This document shows, in pieces, positions 24,346 to 33,839 of a stretch of 64,000 nt of DNA (position 1 is its first letter; each line of letters opens with the position of its first letter). A program made the translations under genes and the position numbers. Location of the stretch: NCBI GenBank assembly GCA_009783355.1, contig WRHH01000001.1, positions 62,001 through 126,000 on the forward strand, given 5' to 3'. The stretch is from Synergistaceae bacterium (GTDB taxonomy: Bacteria; Synergistota; Synergistia; Synergistales; Aminobacteriaceae). Below the pieces are notes generated by a model that saw only the letters and a program-made list of their open reading frames with translations, did no database searches and was not told the DNA's origin.

Positions 24346-24962
24346 AAAGGTTTCCCCCACAAAAATAATCTATTGGACTCTATTTTACGCGTATCAGATC
24401 TCATCCACTTTCTTTCAATGGGGTCATTTGTGATTTTTGTATATCCGAATTTTTCCCAAAGAGAATCTCCCGCTCTTTTGTATCTGTCAATCATCTTTTC
24501 GCGCTCAACGTATGAAAATACTACGTTCTTTTTTCCGGCAAATTTAGCTTGTTTCTCCGCGAATGACAGCATATTTTTGAACAGGCCTCTGTCGCGATAA
24601 TCTCTTAGCAGCATGGCTTCTCCAATGTACATATAGTCAGATATGTTCAACCCTTTTATGATAAATGGCTCTTTTATCTCGTTAGGAAGCATGTCAAGCG
24701 GAGTTATTCCAATACATCCTATTACGCCGGCGCTTGAAAGGTAAAGCAAAAACCATGAATCATTTGATGAAAGATAAGTTTTCTCCAAATGCTCCACTTC
24801 TTTTTCTATATCTCCTTTGTATAGATATGGATAATCTTTTAGAGTATCAACTCTAAGTTTTGCTATATCCTTCAAATATGGAGAAACAGCGAGTCCTCTG
24901 AAAACTCTGTCTGCAAGTCCGTCATGCTTGTGCTTGCTTAAGAAATCGTTGACAAAATTCAT
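24324..24962 (-). CDS. GNAT-family acetyltransferase
   Basis: A 212-residue protein with the GNAT fold: central strand GVIGCIGITPL and the acetyl-CoA binding region YIGEAMLLRDYRDRGLFKNML, where RDRGLFK stands in for the usual Q/RxxGxG/A. The segment ending in YKRAGDSLWEKFGY is the C-terminal part of the fold. Substrate is unknown. Expected in the cytoplasm. The final codons, encoding DTGIRD and the stop, come from the GGATTAG array, so the natural end of the protein may have been slightly earlier or later in other strains. Confidence 0.75.
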   Translation of the reverse strand: MNFVNDFLSKHKHDGLADRVFRGLAVSPYLKDIAKLRVDTLKDYPYLYKGDIEKEVEHLEKTYLSSNDSWFLLYLSSAGVIGCIGITPLDMLPNEIKEPFIIKGLNISDYMYIGEAMLLRDYRDRGLFKNMLSFAEKQAKFAGKKNVVFSYVEREKMIDRYKRAGDSLWEKFGYTKITNDPIERKWMRSDTRKIESNRLFLWGKPLDTGIRD

Positions 24963-25162
24963 TTTTGATATTGACCTGCCTTTATATTTCGCTTGCTTAC
25001 ACCGAATACTAGGTGTCTATTATACTAAATATTAAAATATATGATTAATTATGAGAATATCAATTGGAAAATTTTCCAGTTTTTTTTAACTTTGTAGCGA
25101 TTATATGTTATATACTAAAAATTGAAAATTATAAATTGGTTTATACGAAAAGGAAAATACAT

Positions 25163-26101
25163 ATGGATAGCTTTATTAACATAAAGAATGATGAAATGAA
25201 AAAAATAATGGAATACCTCTCTAAAATTTTACATGGGAAGGGTAAATCTATTGCAAAAATGCTTGTCTGCATTTTATCCCGCGGTCATATACTCCTGGAA
25301 GACTTGCCGGGGCTTGGGAAGACGACTATTGCCATTGCTTTAGCGAAAGCGCTGGGATTAAGTTTCGGACGTATTCAATGTACGAATGACCTTTTGCCGG
25401 GAGATATAACGGGTCTTAACATACTCAGAGGAGAGCGCGGAGAATTTGAATTCAGAGCAGGCCCGATATTCAATAATCTGGTTTTGGTAGATGAAATAAA
25501 CCGCGCTACGCCAAAAACTCAGAGCGCTCTACTGGAAGCCATGGGAGAGGAACAAACCACGATAGACGGAGTCACTTATAATATGCCCAATCCTTTCATA
25601 ACAATAGCGACGCAGAATCCGGCAGAACACTCGGGCACTTTTCCATTGCCGGAGTCACAGATAGACAGGTTCATGATGAAAATTTCAATCGGCTATCCTG
25701 TAAGCAATGCTGAACGCGAGATACTTCGTTTTGGCAGTCAGCGCGAAGAGATCCAAAATATTAAAGCTGTAGTTTCCGTTGATGAACTGTTAGAAATGCA
25801 GGGGAAAATAGTCGAAACGGTAAAAGTATCTGAGAAAATATTGGACTATGTATTGGGAATTACGGACATTACACGTAACCACAGCGACATTGAGGTCGGG
25901 ATATCCACTCGCGGAGCAATGACTTTGCTGCAAGCCGCAAGAGCTTGCGCATGGATACAAAATAGAGACTATGTTATCCATGAGGATATCAAACTTATTG
26001 CTGCAGATGTGCTGCTTCACCGGTTGCAATTCAAGAGAAGCTCGACTGCGCAAAAAAGGGAAGTTCTAAAGAATATCATGTTTGGAATAACTGTTTTTTA
26101 A
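25163..26101 (+). CDS. MoxR-type AAA+ ATPase
   Basis: The ATG at 25163 (MDSFINIKND) follows AAGGAAAA; a frame reaching back to 25064 is AT-rich and lacks a ribosome site. The 312-residue protein shows Walker A in LPGLGKTTIA, Walker B LVDEINRA, sensor TQNP and the C-terminal lid of the MoxR family. These chaperone-like ATPases help assemble or activate partner proteins encoded next to them. It heads a MoxR, DUF58, transglutaminase operon, a conserved gene trio whose exact role is unclear. Confidence 0.92.
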   Translation: MDSFINIKNDEMKKIMEYLSKILHGKGKSIAKMLVCILSRGHILLEDLPGLGKTTIAIALAKALGLSFGRIQCTNDLLPGDITGLNILRGERGEFEFRAGPIFNNLVLVDEINRATPKTQSALLEAMGEEQTTIDGVTYNMPNPFITIATQNPAEHSGTFPLPESQIDRFMMKISIGYPVSNAEREILRFGSQREEIQNIKAVVSVDELLEMQGKIVETVKVSEKILDYVLGITDITRNHSDIEVGISTRGAMTLLQAARACAWIQNRDYVIHEDIKLIAADVLLHRLQFKRSSTAQKREVLKNIMFGITVF

Positions 26102-26108
26102 GAAAGAC

Positions 26109-26999
26109 ATGAATTACAAAGTAGTAGGTATTCGCATTACCGGTGTTTTATATGCTCTTATTTCCGCCGGTCTCGGATTAGTGGCGGTAAATAGCGGAAA
26201 TAACTTGATGTATCTTATTACTACTATGCTGCTTGGCTTTTTGCTTTCCTCCGGCGTAGCCGGCAGAAGAAATTTGTACTCATCGAAACTTTCTGTTACC
26301 TTCCCTGATGAAATTTATGCCGAAGAACAATGTGCGATAAACGTTTCTGTTACTAATAAAAAACACTCTGTTTCACTGTTTTTAATAAGCGTCGAATTTG
26401 GAAAGGGCGAGGCGTTCTTTCCTGTTATTCGGTATGGGCAGACTCTCGAAGGCGCAATATTTACTAAGTTCAATAAAAGAGGAAGGTATAATAACAGTCT
26501 TTTTTATATAACGTCAATATATCCTTTCAACCTATTCAAGCGCTATAGGCACATTTATATTGACGGTAGCTTCGCGGTTTTTCCGTCACCTTACAAATGC
26601 TCGCCTGACGCTGTTTTTATGAGAGATGACCACGAAGATAACGATGACGCTGAGAAACCCGGCTTGAATCACAACGAAACTGATATAGTCGGGATACGTC
26701 CATATGAAGAGGGGGACTCCATTAGACGCATACATTGGAAATCTTCTGCAAAGACCGGAAAATGGAATACAAAGCTTTACGAAGGAGAAAGCGCAGGCGT
26801 TGGCAGAATTATAGAGCTTGACAGGATAATCTCCGCCGGGGTCGAAAAAGGGCTTTCAATGGCTTCATATGTTATATCCGAGTCAATAAAAAGCGGAGTT
26901 CCAATAGGTATGCTGATACAGGGCGTGATAATTCCTCCGGCTGCAGAACGGTCGCATAAACTGAAGCTACTAGAGATGCTTGCAGATTATCATGAATAA
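26109..26999 (+). CDS. DUF58-family membrane protein
   Basis: A 296-residue protein. Two hydrophobic segments at about 8-50 anchor it; the cytoplasmic or extracytoplasmic domain that follows contains the DUF58 hallmark VGIRPYEEGDSIRRIHWKSS (about 195-215), then KLYEGE. In operons like this it works with the MoxR ATPase encoded 8 bases upstream. Its last eight bases overlap the transglutaminase start. Confidence 0.88.
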   Translation: MNYKVVGIRITGVLYALISAGLGLVAVNSGNNLMYLITTMLLGFLLSSGVAGRRNLYSSKLSVTFPDEIYAEEQCAINVSVTNKKHSVSLFLISVEFGKGEAFFPVIRYGQTLEGAIFTKFNKRGRYNNSLFYITSIYPFNLFKRYRHIYIDGSFAVFPSPYKCSPDAVFMRDDHEDNDDAEKPGLNHNETDIVGIRPYEEGDSIRRIHWKSSAKTGKWNTKLYEGESAGVGRIIELDRIISAGVEKGLSMASYVISESIKSGVPIGMLIQGVIIPPAAERSHKLKLLEMLADYHE

Positions 27000-28908
27000 T
27001 ACGGTTTCAATAAATAAGCTATTGGTTTTATCAGCGTTCTTATGCTCATTACTTTCTGCGGTCATGGCTTCGGGAGAGATAAACCCAATGTACCTGATTT
27101 TGTTTTTAATCTCTATTATCGTTGGACTTGGCATGGAATTTAACTATCTTTCTTTCCCTTCGCGAAAAATGATTAATTTATGTGCAATAGCCCTCCTTGT
27201 CATTTTATTATCTCAGCTTAGAAGCAATGAGATTGTTGAGCCTTTTATGAAAGTTATTCTTGCAATGACTGCTGTTAAGATGCTTGAAAATAAAGCTGCG
27301 CGCGATTATATGCAACTGCTGCTTCTAAACCTAATGATGCTTATATGTTTCGCAATGGTTTCCATTGATATAAGCTTTATTTTATTCTGCTTTGGAGAGG
27401 GGATAATCTGCTCGTTTGTTATGGTGTTGTCCGCTTGGTTGATAAAAGATCCAAATGCGGAAATATATTTTAAAGATATTAAGCAACTGTTTTCCCGGCT
27501 GCTATTTATGTTCTTAATGATGATCCCTCTATGTTTATTAATGTTTATTATAACTCCGCGTATCCGTTCTCCGTTTTTTGGAAATTATGGTTCTCAGGGA
27601 ATGTCGCAAATAGGTTTTACTGACCAGGTAAGTTTGGGCGGCGTCAGCGAAATTCAAAAAAATAGTAAGCTTGCTTTTCGCGCGGAAATGGATAGGCGAT
27701 TGTTTACTCCGTACTGGCGCGGCGTTGTTTTGGATTTATTTGACGGAAGAACTTGGATATCTTTATCAAACCCGACGCGTCAAAGGCGAGTTTCAGACAA
27801 CAGTAACTTGGTTATACAGAAAATATACCTTGAACCGGGCAGGCGCAAATATTTATTTGCATTGGATATCCCTGAGTCAGTTTTAGATGTTGACGCTATT
27901 GTTTATGAAAACGGAGTAATTTCCTATAGCGGGAGAAATGACGGCAGAAGACTTCAATATACAGCTTTTTCTAATCCTTCAAACGTTATGCCAATGGAAA
28001 GAGAAGGCTTCAGAAGAAGACGTTACCTTGAGCTTCCCCCGGACTATATTCCTGTACTCAGGAGCGAAGTAAAAAGGCTTACTGAAGGGCTTGATCAACC
28101 CGGAAAAGTTACAGCTATACTAAATTATTTGTCCCCTCCGAATTTCGAATACTCTCTAAAGGAAATGTCAGAAGGTGCAGATGCGCTGGAACACTTTATG
28201 TTTGTAAACAAAAAAGGAAATTGTGAATTCTTTGCTTCCGCGATGGGAGTTATGTTACGTATGGCCGGTATACCTTCAAGGCTTGTAGGTGGCTATAAAG
28301 GCGGGTTATATAACGAAACAGGCGGATATTACGCTGTTTACGAGGAGTACGCGCATGTGTGGGTTGAATTGTGGGATGAAGAAAGAGCTTACTGGGTTCG
28401 TTATGACCCGACTCCATATTCTCCTGCAGACGATTGGAGCCCGGTTGATTATGGGTTCTTTGAGGCTTTTTTTGACTTACTGGACTACCAATGGACAAAA
28501 TTTGTCCTGAATTACAATCTTGAAATCCAGGGAGAGATAATTCAGTCCGTAAAGAATATAATCAGCAATCCCAATAGCTCTAATTTTGACGGATTTTTTG
28601 AATACTTCCCCATCGTTTCTGGAGTTGTATTTCTAATTTTTCTTGGTATATATTTTATACGGAGGATAGTAACTGAGGATAAGAGCAGAGTTATATTACT
28701 TAATTTTATACGAATAATGAAAAGAAAAGGTTACAATAAGCACAAAAGCGAAGGGCTTCGCGAGTTTTCCGCCCGCCTGCCGGTTCATGAAAGGACGAAA
28801 GTAATGCCGTTCATAGAGCGCTTTGAGGAGCACTACTATAAAGAAAAAGAGTTCGACGAAACGACCGTAAGATTGTTGAAGGAAACCCTAAAAACGCTAA
28901 AAGGCTAA
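26992..28908 (+). CDS. TgpA-like membrane transglutaminase
   Basis: A 638-residue inner-membrane protein starting at ATG 26992 (MNNTVSINKLL), overlapping the DUF58 gene. About six N-terminal membrane segments (DUF3488 region, to about 190), then a transglutaminase-like domain with catalytic Cys in KGNCEFFASAMG, His in YAHVWVELW and Asp in YDPTP, then another membrane segment near 540 and a DUF4129-like cytoplasmic tail. The periplasmic domain may cross-link or cleave proteins; in Pseudomonas TgpA is essential, but substrates are unknown. Last gene of the MoxR operon. Confidence 0.9.
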   Translation: MNNTVSINKLLVLSAFLCSLLSAVMASGEINPMYLILFLISIIVGLGMEFNYLSFPSRKMINLCAIALLVILLSQLRSNEIVEPFMKVILAMTAVKMLENKAARDYMQLLLLNLMMLICFAMVSIDISFILFCFGEGIICSFVMVLSAWLIKDPNAEIYFKDIKQLFSRLLFMFLMMIPLCLLMFIITPRIRSPFFGNYGSQGMSQIGFTDQVSLGGVSEIQKNSKLAFRAEMDRRLFTPYWRGVVLDLFDGRTWISLSNPTRQRRVSDNSNLVIQKIYLEPGRRKYLFALDIPESVLDVDAIVYENGVISYSGRNDGRRLQYTAFSNPSNVMPMEREGFRRRRYLELPPDYIPVLRSEVKRLTEGLDQPGKVTAILNYLSPPNFEYSLKEMSEGADALEHFMFVNKKGNCEFFASAMGVMLRMAGIPSRLVGGYKGGLYNETGGYYAVYEEYAHVWVELWDEERAYWVRYDPTPYSPADDWSPVDYGFFEAFFDLLDYQWTKFVLNYNLEIQGEIIQSVKNIISNPNSSNFDGFFEYFPIVSGVVFLIFLGIYFIRRIVTEDKSRVILLNFIRIMKRKGYNKHKSEGLREFSARLPVHERTKVMPFIERFEEHYYKEKEFDETTVRLLKETLKTLKG

Positions 28909-28928
28909 ATTTGTAAACTCCATTTTGA

Positions 28929-29672
28929 CTATGTTTGATATGAGCCCAATTCCATAGCTCTTTTTATATCCTGTATGATCTGCGGTTCTTTAATTAATTT
29001 GATTTTTAATCTATGTACCTCAAATCCTATCTTTAGAGCTGCGTACATGAATTTGTCCATTTTGGCCTTGCCATTTCGGCTTAAATCCCACCATTCTTTT
29101 CCATCACTTGATTTTTCTTCGGCGACCCAACTTTTGCTGGCTGATTTAATAACATCAGAAAATTCATTCCATTCTTTCTCGTTAGCAGGATAACCATATG
29201 ACCGTAATAAATCGGTCTCTAAGCAGCCTTGCCCTGAAGCCGGTGCACTTAGTCCATATATTGGTAACTTTCGACCGCTTGTTCCCTTGATTGTGTCCAG
29301 CCTCATGATAGAAGGCGCAATATTTTGAGGCTGTTGCCAATCAGCATAGCTAGCCAATGTTGAGCGGCATTCTTGAGAATATTCCGCGTAGTTTTGTGAA
29401 AGGGTTTCCTTTACATCGGAATCGACCACCAGAATAACACCCATAAAACCAGGTCTGACTTGGTCGTTTCGTAAAGTCAACTGTGAAACAATCCGATTTT
29501 TAGCTGTATTTGGCAACTTATTCCATTGGTTCATGCGAAAGACATTACCTTTTCCGCCAACATAGTTCATATGAACATCCTTAACTTCAAACTGAATGAG
29601 TAATTTCGTAAATCTGTTTAAATCATTGTTGCCTTCCCCCACGATCAGCCATTTATAATTAGCTTCGCTCAT
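28929..29672 (-). CDS. TOPRIM-like (DUF3226-type) protein, candidate nuclease partner
   Basis: A 247-residue protein beginning MSEANYKWLIVGEG at an ATG that overlaps the ATPase stop (ATGA). TOPRIM features: Glu13 in VGEGNND and the Asp-x-Asp of LVVDSDVKE near residue 93. A later motif GQGCLETDLL recalls the DUF3226 group. TOPRIM domains cut or join nucleic acids with metal ions, as in OLD nucleases and the AriB effector. Two-gene coupling to an AAA15-type ATPase suggests a split OLD-like or PARIS-like defence module; this is inference. The frame 15 bases longer at the N-terminus lacks a better ribosome site. Confidence 0.7.
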   Translation of the reverse strand: MSEANYKWLIVGEGNNDLNRFTKLLIQFEVKDVHMNYVGGKGNVFRMNQWNKLPNTAKNRIVSQLTLRNDQVRPGFMGVILVVDSDVKETLSQNYAEYSQECRSTLASYADWQQPQNIAPSIMRLDTIKGTSGRKLPIYGLSAPASGQGCLETDLLRSYGYPANEKEWNEFSDVIKSASKSWVAEEKSSDGKEWWDLSRNGKAKMDKFMYAALKIGFEVHRLKIKLIKEPQIIQDIKRAMELGSYQT

Positions 29673-30805
29673 CCTCGTACCTCCCATTTGTCAGATAGAA
29701 TGGTGTCGAATGCTTTCTGCGGGTACACGGTGGTTTGAACTCCTTCATTCTCGTCAAATTTATGCAACCGCACTATATGAGCCATGCCGGTTTTTTCGTT
29801 TTGAAATGTCTTGCAAAAGGCGCTGATGCAGTCTTGGCTGTGTGTCGTCATCACCATTTGAATTTGCGGATGTTTCAATGAAAACTTAAAAAGGAAGTCC
29901 CACATCTCTTCAAGTTTGCTGTAATGTATTCCCGCTCCGATTTCGTCCGACAGGAACATTTTTATCGGCAAATGCTTCTCATCCGTGCTAACCAACTCCG
30001 TAAGCATAAGCAACATACTTGCCCATGTTTCAGCGCCGACTCCCAAAGTTCCCAAAGAGTATTCGGATTCGTCGTTGATGATGACTCTAAGTCGGCCCGG
30101 GTTTCCATCACAACGAACGCCTGTCACTTCAGGGTTGATAATTTGCAGCGCCTCAGTCAAAAATCTTTCACTTTGCAGGGACAGTTTATTAGGACAGTAC
30201 CTAACAGAGGACATATCAACGTAGCGGCATATCGAAGAATTTGTTTGCATTATGATATTCTGGGCGAAATGCTGTTGCAATGACAATTGCATAACAGCTT
30301 TTATTCTGTCATTGACGTCAGTAAAACCGTAACTACTATTATCATCCTTTCTTTTACCCATGCATCTCCATTCCCAAAACACATATTGAGCGCCAATACT
30401 GTTTTGAAGGCCATAAGTAGCCGCTTTGCTCTTAAATTCTGGATCAAGTTCTGCAAATTCTGATATTCTCATCTCCCATGAGAGTTTGAGATACTCAGAA
30501 TTTGCTTCAGCTTGACAATTATTGGCGCCATCTGTTGGGCATTCTTCCCAGAACGAAAGATAATCATATCCTTGAATGACAGGAATCTGCTTACTTGAGA
30601 ATCTATTTTGCGCTAAGTTTATTATTAGTGGATATCTTGGAAACACTGCCGCATCAGGATATTGTGATGATAATAAAAAAAACAAACCCTCCAGAACGGA
30701 TGTTTTACCGATGCCGTTTGAACCTGTAAGTAACGTTATCGGCGCCAAAGGTATGGTCGTGTCCTTCAATCCCCGATAGTTTAATAAACGTACATTTTGT
30801 AACAT
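29669..30805 (-). CDS. AAA15/21-type ABC-like ATPase, candidate sensor of a defence pair
   Basis: A 378-residue cytoplasmic ATPase of the RecF/OLD-like type: Walker A GSNGIGKT (28-35), Walker B around MFLSDEIGAGIH (near 290), followed by the switch MVMTTHSQDC. Between them a long insert (about 60-230) contains helical and Cys-bearing regions. GGAGG precedes the ATG. It is cotranscribed with the TOPRIM gene, with overlapping stop and start, in an otherwise housekeeping stretch between a transglutaminase and alr, next to a broken AlbA-HTH gene. ATPase-TOPRIM pairs of this sort act in phage defence (Gabija, OLD, PARIS), but membership in a named class is unproven. Confidence 0.8.
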   Translation of the reverse strand: MLQNVRLLNYRGLKDTTIPLAPITLLTGSNGIGKTSVLEGLFFLLSSQYPDAAVFPRYPLIINLAQNRFSSKQIPVIQGYDYLSFWEECPTDGANNCQAEANSEYLKLSWEMRISEFAELDPEFKSKAATYGLQNSIGAQYVFWEWRCMGKRKDDNSSYGFTDVNDRIKAVMQLSLQQHFAQNIIMQTNSSICRYVDMSSVRYCPNKLSLQSERFLTEALQIINPEVTGVRCDGNPGRLRVIINDESEYSLGTLGVGAETWASMLLMLTELVSTDEKHLPIKMFLSDEIGAGIHYSKLEEMWDFLFKFSLKHPQIQMVMTTHSQDCISAFCKTFQNEKTGMAHIVRLHKFDENEGVQTTVYPQKAFDTILSDKWEVRG

Positions 30806-30897
30806 GGTATGCCTCCATATTTTTTGATAAGTCTTAAAATTTCATTTTAACCTATAAAGCAAATGATTTCCATTATCCTCACAAATAAAATTATTTA

Positions 30898-31504
30898 TCA
30901 TAGCATAACTATCCAACAACCGTTTTTCTTTGCGCCATCACGCTCTAGCTGACCGTTCTTTTTCAATTTACTGACGTGGTATTCAACGCTGCGCCTTGAA
31001 AGGCCAAGTGAGTCAGCTACTGCCTGAGTCGTGATCGTTGGATTAGTGGAAAGCAGTTCTATGATTTTACGCCCTGTTTCGTTTATTCCACCTTTTATTC
31101 CGAAGTCAGTGTTGCGGTTATCGGCTTGGCTGCCTGTGTAGTTTACGTTTTTCAGCACAACAGTAAACGAAGAAACCGTGGAATAAAACTCTGGCAGGAA
31201 ATGTTCGTCATATCCCGGCAGTTTTTTCGTCTCTGTAACTATTTTTTTCAGCCCGCTCCCGCGCCGCTCCATATATTTCATGCGGGGTAATACGATCCTT
31301 AATTCTACAGCTGATAAAATCTGCGTCAGATTGTGCGTCGTCCAAACCGATAATACTGTTGTCGTTGCCGACGCCGAAAAATAGTGTGCCTCCAATACCG
31401 TTGGCAAACGCGCTCACACTTTTTAACCAGCTAATCGGTTTGTTCCGTTCCAGTTCGCTCTTAAAGTCACTCTCGGTAGCTTCAGCTATTAAGGAAAAAA
31501 GCAT
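30898..31504 (-). pseudogene. AlbA_2/HTH regulator gene with internal deletion
   Basis: The N-terminal piece (31504 to about 31270) is an AlbA_2-type domain: ESDFKSELERNKPISWLKSV, ANGIGGTLFFGVGNDNSI. The C-terminal piece (about 31275-30898, in another frame) has the family motif MERRGSGLKKI and a winged helix ending in TQAVADSLGLSRRSVEYHVSK. In intact proteins a central domain of about 250 residues joins them; here the pieces meet directly with a frameshift, so the gene is broken. It is upstream of the AAA/TOPRIM operon, same strand, and might once have been its regulator. Confidence 0.75.
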
Positions 31505-31559
31505 TATCCGTTCCTCCGATTATAAAAATCTGTACTATAGTGTACTATGACCTTGACGC

Positions 31560-32699
31560 TTAAATATAAAACCTCGGCATTCGGAACGGGAACATGGCGA
31601 GCGTCTGCGAGTAAATTGTGTTGAGCTTTTTCGCAATCTCGGTGAGCGTTATCTCATCGTTTCCCTGTTTGCCTAAGATGACTACTTCGTCGTCAATTGC
31701 CGCGTCAGGTACGCTTGTGAGGTCTATCATTGTCTGGTCCATGCATATCGTTCCGACAGCAGGAACTCGGACTCCGCGTACAAGGACGACGGGGTCGGGG
31801 TTTAGTCTAGTAAATCCGTCAAGCGTTCCGATTGGGATTATGCCGATTCTTTGTTCTCCTCTGGTGATGTATTTCAGACTGTAGCTTATTCCCGACCTTG
31901 GCGGAAGAGTTTTTATATCCGCTATTGCTGTTTTTACTTCTGCTATTGTCCGTACCGGGAAAGGACGCGGTTTCCCCGGCAGGGGGATCCCATATATCAT
32001 TTTACCTGTCCTCACAGCGTCAAGGTACATGCCGGGGCAGCTCAAAATGGCGCCGCTATTGCATACATGCTTGAAAGGTATTTTTATACCGGCGTTTTCT
32101 ATTGAGTCGACAGTTTCCATAAACTGCCTGAATTGCCAGTGCGTGTAATCCATATTGTTTTCTTCGGACGTTGCAAAGTGTGTTAGGGCGCCTTCAATGG
32201 AAAGCCCCATCCCGGAAAGCTTAACAGCGGCGTCTTGCGCCATGTCGGGAAAAAATCCAAGCCTGCCCATTCCTGTGTCTATCTTTATATGAACTCTTGC
32301 CCGTTTCGAGAGTTTTCTTGATGCTTCCGCGAGGGCGGAAGCAAATTCAAGGCTTCCGCATGCGCAGATGATATTATTCTTCACGATGGCCTCAGCCCCG
32401 GAACGGGGCGCCGCTCCTAGAATAATTATATTCCGGTCTATCCCTGCTTCCCTTAAGGCAAGCGCTTCTTCTATGATGGCTGTGCCAAACCAGTTGCATC
32501 CTTCTTCATAAAGAATTTTTGAGATGGGGATTATACCATGAGAATAAGCGTTGCCTTTAACTGTAGCAATAACTTCACTTCTCCCGGCCAGCTTTTTTAT
32601 GTCATGGAAATTCTCCCGTACGAACCTCGTATTTATCTCCATGCGAGTTGGGCGGTAGCATTCGTCTTCGTTAAATCTAAATTGTTGTCCAAGATACAT
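31560..32699 (-). CDS. alr: Alanine racemase
   Basis: A PLP enzyme that makes D-alanine for peptidoglycan. The ATG at 32699 (MYLGQQFRF) is chosen because GGGGACG lies about ten bases upstream; a TTG start at 32723 is possible. The PLP lysine is Lys48 in ATVKGNAYSHG, where most relatives have VKADAYGHG, so two positions around the cofactor differ. The family segments GRLGF, VRTGKMIYG and GTICMDQTMIDL are present, and SGISYSLKY holds the catalytic Tyr region. Length, 379 residues, is normal. The gene is monocistronic and converges with nothing nearby; FAH hydrolase is divergent. Confidence 0.9.
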   Translation of the reverse strand: MYLGQQFRFNEDECYRPTRMEINTRFVRENFHDIKKLAGRSEVIATVKGNAYSHGIIPISKILYEEGCNWFGTAIIEEALALREAGIDRNIIILGAAPRSGAEAIVKNNIICACGSLEFASALAEASRKLSKRARVHIKIDTGMGRLGFFPDMAQDAAVKLSGMGLSIEGALTHFATSEENNMDYTHWQFRQFMETVDSIENAGIKIPFKHVCNSGAILSCPGMYLDAVRTGKMIYGIPLPGKPRPFPVRTIAEVKTAIADIKTLPPRSGISYSLKYITRGEQRIGIIPIGTLDGFTRLNPDPVVLVRGVRVPAVGTICMDQTMIDLTSVPDAAIDDEVVILGKQGNDEITLTEIAKKLNTIYSQTLAMFPFRMPRFYI

Positions 32700-32783
32700 A
32701 ATTTGTCGTCCCCTTTTTTTCAATATGTAATAGAATATCAGAAAACAGTTACTATATCCTAAAATTTATGAGGAGATATGATA

Positions 32784-33551
32784 ATGAATAGAAAATTTTT
32801 ACGTTGTATAAAAGATGGAAAGATTGTGAGCGGGTATGTGGAAGATGAAAATGTGTTTCCAATTGATGGAGAATTCTGGGAAGATTTCAAAGTAACCGGA
32901 GAGAGTTTTCCTATGGCGGAGATTGAAAAATGGCTTCCGCCTGTTACACCATCCAAGCTTATTGCTATAGGGCTGAATTACCGCGCGCACGCAGAAGAAG
33001 CTAAACATCAGATACCGGAAACGCCGGTGAGTTTTATAAAATCCACCACGAGCATAACGTCTCATGGAGCGGACATAATATATCCGGTTGGATTGTCTAA
33101 AGCTGTCGATTATGAAGCGGAACTTGCGGTCGTTATCGGTAAACGCGCTTATAAGGTTGATGAAAAAGAAGCTCTCGACTATGTACTTGGGCTTACTTGC
33201 GCCAATGATGTTTCCGCAAGAGATATACAGAAAAGGGATGGACAATGGATGCTTGCCAAATCTTTTAATACTTTCACCCCTCTCGGACCGTGGATAGTTA
33301 GCGGAGTTTCTCCTTTAGACCTGCGCGTGACTTCAAGATTGAACGGACAAACGCGTCAGGATTCGCGCACTTCAGATATGATTTTCAGCGTTCCTCACCT
33401 TATTCATTTTCTCTCTCAAGTAATGCCTCTTTTACCCGGGGATGTCATCATAACGGGTACTCCTTCAGGGGTCGGCAGGCTGAGCGATGGGGATGTAATA
33501 GAAATTGAGATTGAAAATATTGGAGTCCTTTCAAATACGGTTAAGGGATAG
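32784..33551 (+). CDS. Fumarylacetoacetate hydrolase-family protein
   Basis: The ATG at 32784 is 8 bases from GGAG (32772-32775) and preferred to ATG 32778. The 255-residue protein has the FAH fold: IAIGLNYRAHAEEA near residue 70, metal ligands in DYEAELAVVIGK (E-x-E) and the conserved KSFNTFTPLGPW and ITGTPSGVG motifs. Members hydrolyse or decarboxylate acylpyruvates, or isomerise aromatic degradation products; the substrate here is unknown. The stop TAG is in the first unit of a seven-unit heptamer array. Confidence 0.88.
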   Translation: MNRKFLRCIKDGKIVSGYVEDENVFPIDGEFWEDFKVTGESFPMAEIEKWLPPVTPSKLIAIGLNYRAHAEEAKHQIPETPVSFIKSTTSITSHGADIIYPVGLSKAVDYEAELAVVIGKRAYKVDEKEALDYVLGLTCANDVSARDIQKRDGQWMLAKSFNTFTPLGPWIVSGVSPLDLRVTSRLNGQTRQDSRTSDMIFSVPHLIHFLSQVMPLLPGDVIITGTPSGVGRLSDGDVIEIEIENIGVLSNTVKG

Positions 33552-33672
33552 GGAATTGGGAATAGGGAATAGGGATTAGGGAATAGGGATTAGAAAAAGC
33601 AAAAGAAAAAGCAAAAGCAAAAGAAAAAGCAAAAGCAAAAGAAAAAGCAAAAGCAAAAGCAAAAGCATTTGC
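33545..33672. repeat. GGRWTAG heptamer array followed by AAAAGC hexamer array
   Basis: Seven unbroken heptamers (GGGATAG, GGAATTG, GGAATAG twice, GGATTAG, GGAATAG, GGATTAG) occupy 33545-33593 and include the FAH stop codon. They run directly into about a dozen AAAAGC or AAAAGA hexamers (33594-33668). The hexamer tract looks like an expanded form of the A-rich tail seen after the other heptamer arrays. Confidence 0.9.
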
Positions 33673-33839
33673 AAAGGCTAAATTATTTTGAATTTTCCAT
33701 TTGCTAAGTGCCTCGTTGAAACGCTAGTAAGGAGTAAAATTTCTTAGGAAGATGAAAAAAATTCTGCTCCATGCGTTATAATTATAAGACTAGACCGGAA
33801 ATATTCGGTTCTTATGGTAAATGAAGGAGGAATTTAGCA

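Noticed and set aside
25064-25162. N-terminal extension of the MoxR gene to an ATG at 25064
   Set aside because: The added 33 residues are AT-rich, precede a good ribosome site for the internal ATG and do not fit the family.
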